The notes beneath the pieces are model-generated. The model saw only the letters and a list, made by a program, of their open reading frames with translations, was not told the DNA's origin and searched no databases. The position numbers were made by a program, and so were the translations under genes. Shown here piece after piece: positions 20,839 through 22,197 of a stretch of DNA of 22,197 nucleotides (the first letter of the stretch is position 1; each line of letters begins with the position of its first letter). Source of the stretch: Lutacidiplasma sp049802875 (GTDB taxonomy: Archaea > Thermoplasmatota > Thermoplasmata > Lutacidiplasmatales > UBA184); contig JBARNH010000017.1 in NCBI GenBank assembly GCA_049802875.1, positions 1 through 22,197 of the forward strand. The letters are read 5' to 3'.

Positions 20839-22197
20839 CTAGTGGCGGAACACCCGCCACCCGGTGAAGTACATGGCGATCCCGTACCGTTCCGCCGCGG
20901 CGATCACTTCGGGGTCGCGGAGACTGCCGCCGGGTTGAATGACGGCGGTGACCCCGGCCTTGCCGGCGACCTCGATCCCGTCCGGGAACGGGAAGAAGGC
21001 GTCCGAGGCGAGGACGGAGCCGCGAGCCCGGTCGCCCGCGACCTCGCACGCGAGCTCGACCGCCTTCACCCGCGTCGGTTGACCTGAACCGATCCCCACG
21101 GTTCGAGAGCCTTGGGCCAGGACGATGGCGTTCGACTTCGCATGGCGGACGACGCGCCACGCGAAATCAAGGGCGCACGCGCCCTCCGGGGAGACCGTGC
21201 GGGTCGTCACGGATTTGAAATCGGACGGGGCGAGCTCCCGTCGGTCCCCCTCCTGGAGCAGGAGTCGACCGAGCGCGCTCTTCGCCTCCCAGCCGCGTTG
21301 AGCGGACGAACGGTGTTCGGTCCTCACGACCTTCACCTTGGGTCGGTGGGCGAGCGCCTCGAGCGCTGCCGGGTCGAACTCCGGGGCGGCCAGCAGGTCG
21401 ACGAACACCCCCTTCAAGGCGCCCGGGTCGTCCGGACCGATCGGGCGGTTGACCGCGACCGCACACCCGTACCGCGCGACCGGGTCGGTCTCGAGCGCGC
21501 GTTCGATCGCGTCGTGCACGTTGGCGCCCGAGGCGACGCCGGAGGGAGTCGCGTGCTTGACGATCGCCACGGTCGGAACGGGGAACTCTGCGACGATCGC
21601 GAGCGCGGTATCGATGTCGAGCAGGTTCGTGTAGGAGAGCGCGTCGCCCTTGAGGACGGTGAACGGCCGCGGCGCGAGGTCGGCGCCGGGCGGACCGACC
21701 AGGCGGTAGGTCGCCGCTCGCTGGTGGGGGTTCTCCCCGTACCGCAGCTTGAGCGGTTCCCGCCGGAACGTGACCTCGTCCGGGAACAGCTCGCCCTCGG
21801 GCGACGCGGTCGCGAGCGACCGCGCGATCGCCGCGTCGTAGGCGGTCGTCCGCCGAAACGCCTTTTCCGCGAAACGCCCGCGCGTCGCGGCGCTCACCGA
21901 ACCCTCGTTCGACTGCATCTCGGTGAGGAGGGCCGGATAGTCCGTGGGGTCGGTGACGACCGTCACCCACGCGTGGTTCTTCGCCGCCGCGCGGGCGAGG
22001 GTGACGCCGCCGATGTCGATGAACTCCTCGTGGTCCGCGGCCGCCGGTTGCTCGGCGACGTGGCGCTCGAACGGGTAGAAGTTCACCACGACGAGGTCGA
22101 ACGGCCGGAGTCCCCGTTGGCCCATTTCGACGCGGCCGCTCTCCGTCCGCGGAGCGAGGATCCCGCCGAGGAGGGCCGGGTGGAGCGTTTTCACGCG
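20839..22197 (-). CDS. purH: Bifunctional AICAR transformylase/IMP cyclohydrolase (5' end outside window)
   Basis: About 453 C-terminal residues of PurH; the N-terminus (roughly 60-70 residues) lies past the right edge. RVKTLHPALLGGIL and FDLVVVNFYPFE belong to the IMP cyclohydrolase domain. LKLRYGENPHQRAATY marks entry to the transformylase domain, where VKHATPSGVASGA carries the catalytic Lys-His pair (codons near 21553-21558). SDAFFPFPDGIEVAGKAGVTAVIQPGGSLRDPEVI and AMYFTGWRVFRH are the standard C-terminal end. It performs the last two steps to IMP. Many archaea use PurP and PurO instead; here the bacterial-type PurH is present. Apparent GTG starts at the window edge are internal codons. 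Confidence 0.95.
   Translation of the reverse strand, partial: RVKTLHPALLGGILAPRTESGRVEMGQRGLRPFDLVVVNFYPFERHVAEQPAAADHEEFIDIGGVTLARAAAKNHAWVTVVTDPTDYPALLTEMQSNEGSVSAATRGRFAEKAFRRTTAYDAAIARSLATASPEGELFPDEVTFRREPLKLRYGENPHQRAATYRLVGPPGADLAPRPFTVLKGDALSYTNLLDIDTALAIVAEFPVPTVAIVKHATPSGVASGANVHDAIERALETDPVARYGCAVAVNRPIGPDDPGALKGVFVDLLAAPEFDPAALEALAHRPKVKVVRTEHRSSAQRGWEAKSALGRLLLQEGDRRELAPSDFKSVTTRTVSPEGACALDFAWRVVRHAKSNAIVLAQGSRTVGIGSGQPTRVKAVELACEVAGDRARGSVLASDAFFPFPDGIEVAGKAGVTAVIQPGGSLRDPEVIAAAERYGIAMYFTGWRVFRH

Noticed and set aside
21541..21560. KHATPSG instead of KHANPCG in the PurH transformylase site
   Set aside because: The catalytic Lys-His pair is kept, and eukaryotic enzymes also vary at the following residues, so it is not evidence of altered function.

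Overview
The window is a GC-rich, tightly packed stretch that most likely comes from a high-GC archaeon of the Thermoplasmatota (Euryarchaeota). The domain call rests on archaeal RadA, a type II methionine aminopeptidase, a two-subunit methionine synthase, a Wtp-type tungstate/molybdate transporter, and TATA-like boxes 25-26 nt before many start codons, the spacing expected of leaderless archaeal transcripts. The lineage within Archaea is inference. No rRNA, tRNA, CRISPR array, insertion sequence or phage gene was found.

Layout. 1-908: the tail of an unidentified basic protein, then a Cas4-like membrane-associated nuclease split over two reading frames. 919-1722 (minus): a methyltransferase. 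1810-3735 (plus): ndk, a Sua5/TsaC-type threonylcarbamoyl-AMP synthase and methionine aminopeptidase. 3742-5858 (minus): a two-gene methionine synthase operon. 5942-7027 (minus): a rhodanese/metallo-beta-lactamase fusion. 7188-9154 (plus): malic enzyme and a GNAT acetyltransferase. 9228-10918 (plus): purC and a second methyltransferase. 11014-12012 (plus): radA. 11987-15736 (minus): a four-gene tungstate/molybdate operon (binding protein, permease, ATPase, ModE-like regulator). 15789-16745: a divergent pair, a small S26-type protease and nickel superoxide dismutase. 16798-18327 (plus): histidine ammonia-lyase. 18324-19043 (minus): a double zinc-ribbon protein. 19044-19307: a non-coding stretch with a nested inverted repeat and a strong TATA palindrome. 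19308-20429 (minus): MutY fused to a NUDIX domain with an intact box. 20497-20832 (plus): thioredoxin. 20839-22197 (minus): purH, cut by the window edge.

Themes. Several genes deal with oxygen and sulfur chemistry (Ni-SOD with its maturation protease, MutY-NUDIX, thioredoxin, a persulfide-dioxygenase-like protein), which suggests an organism exposed to oxygen. Genes inside operons are joined by ATGA/GTGA overlaps, while operon-leading genes have a box around CNTTAAG or CTTAT just upstream. Three of these promoters also carry perfect inverted repeats between box and start codon. The best is in the Wtp operon, whose last gene is a ModE-like regulator, so an autoregulatory circuit is plausible.

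The items most worth a second look are the archaeal Ni-SOD/protease pair, the Wtp operator candidate, the split membrane Cas4-like nuclease, the Asp-to-Glu change in MutY with its intact NUDIX box, and the nested inverted repeat at 19104-19167.
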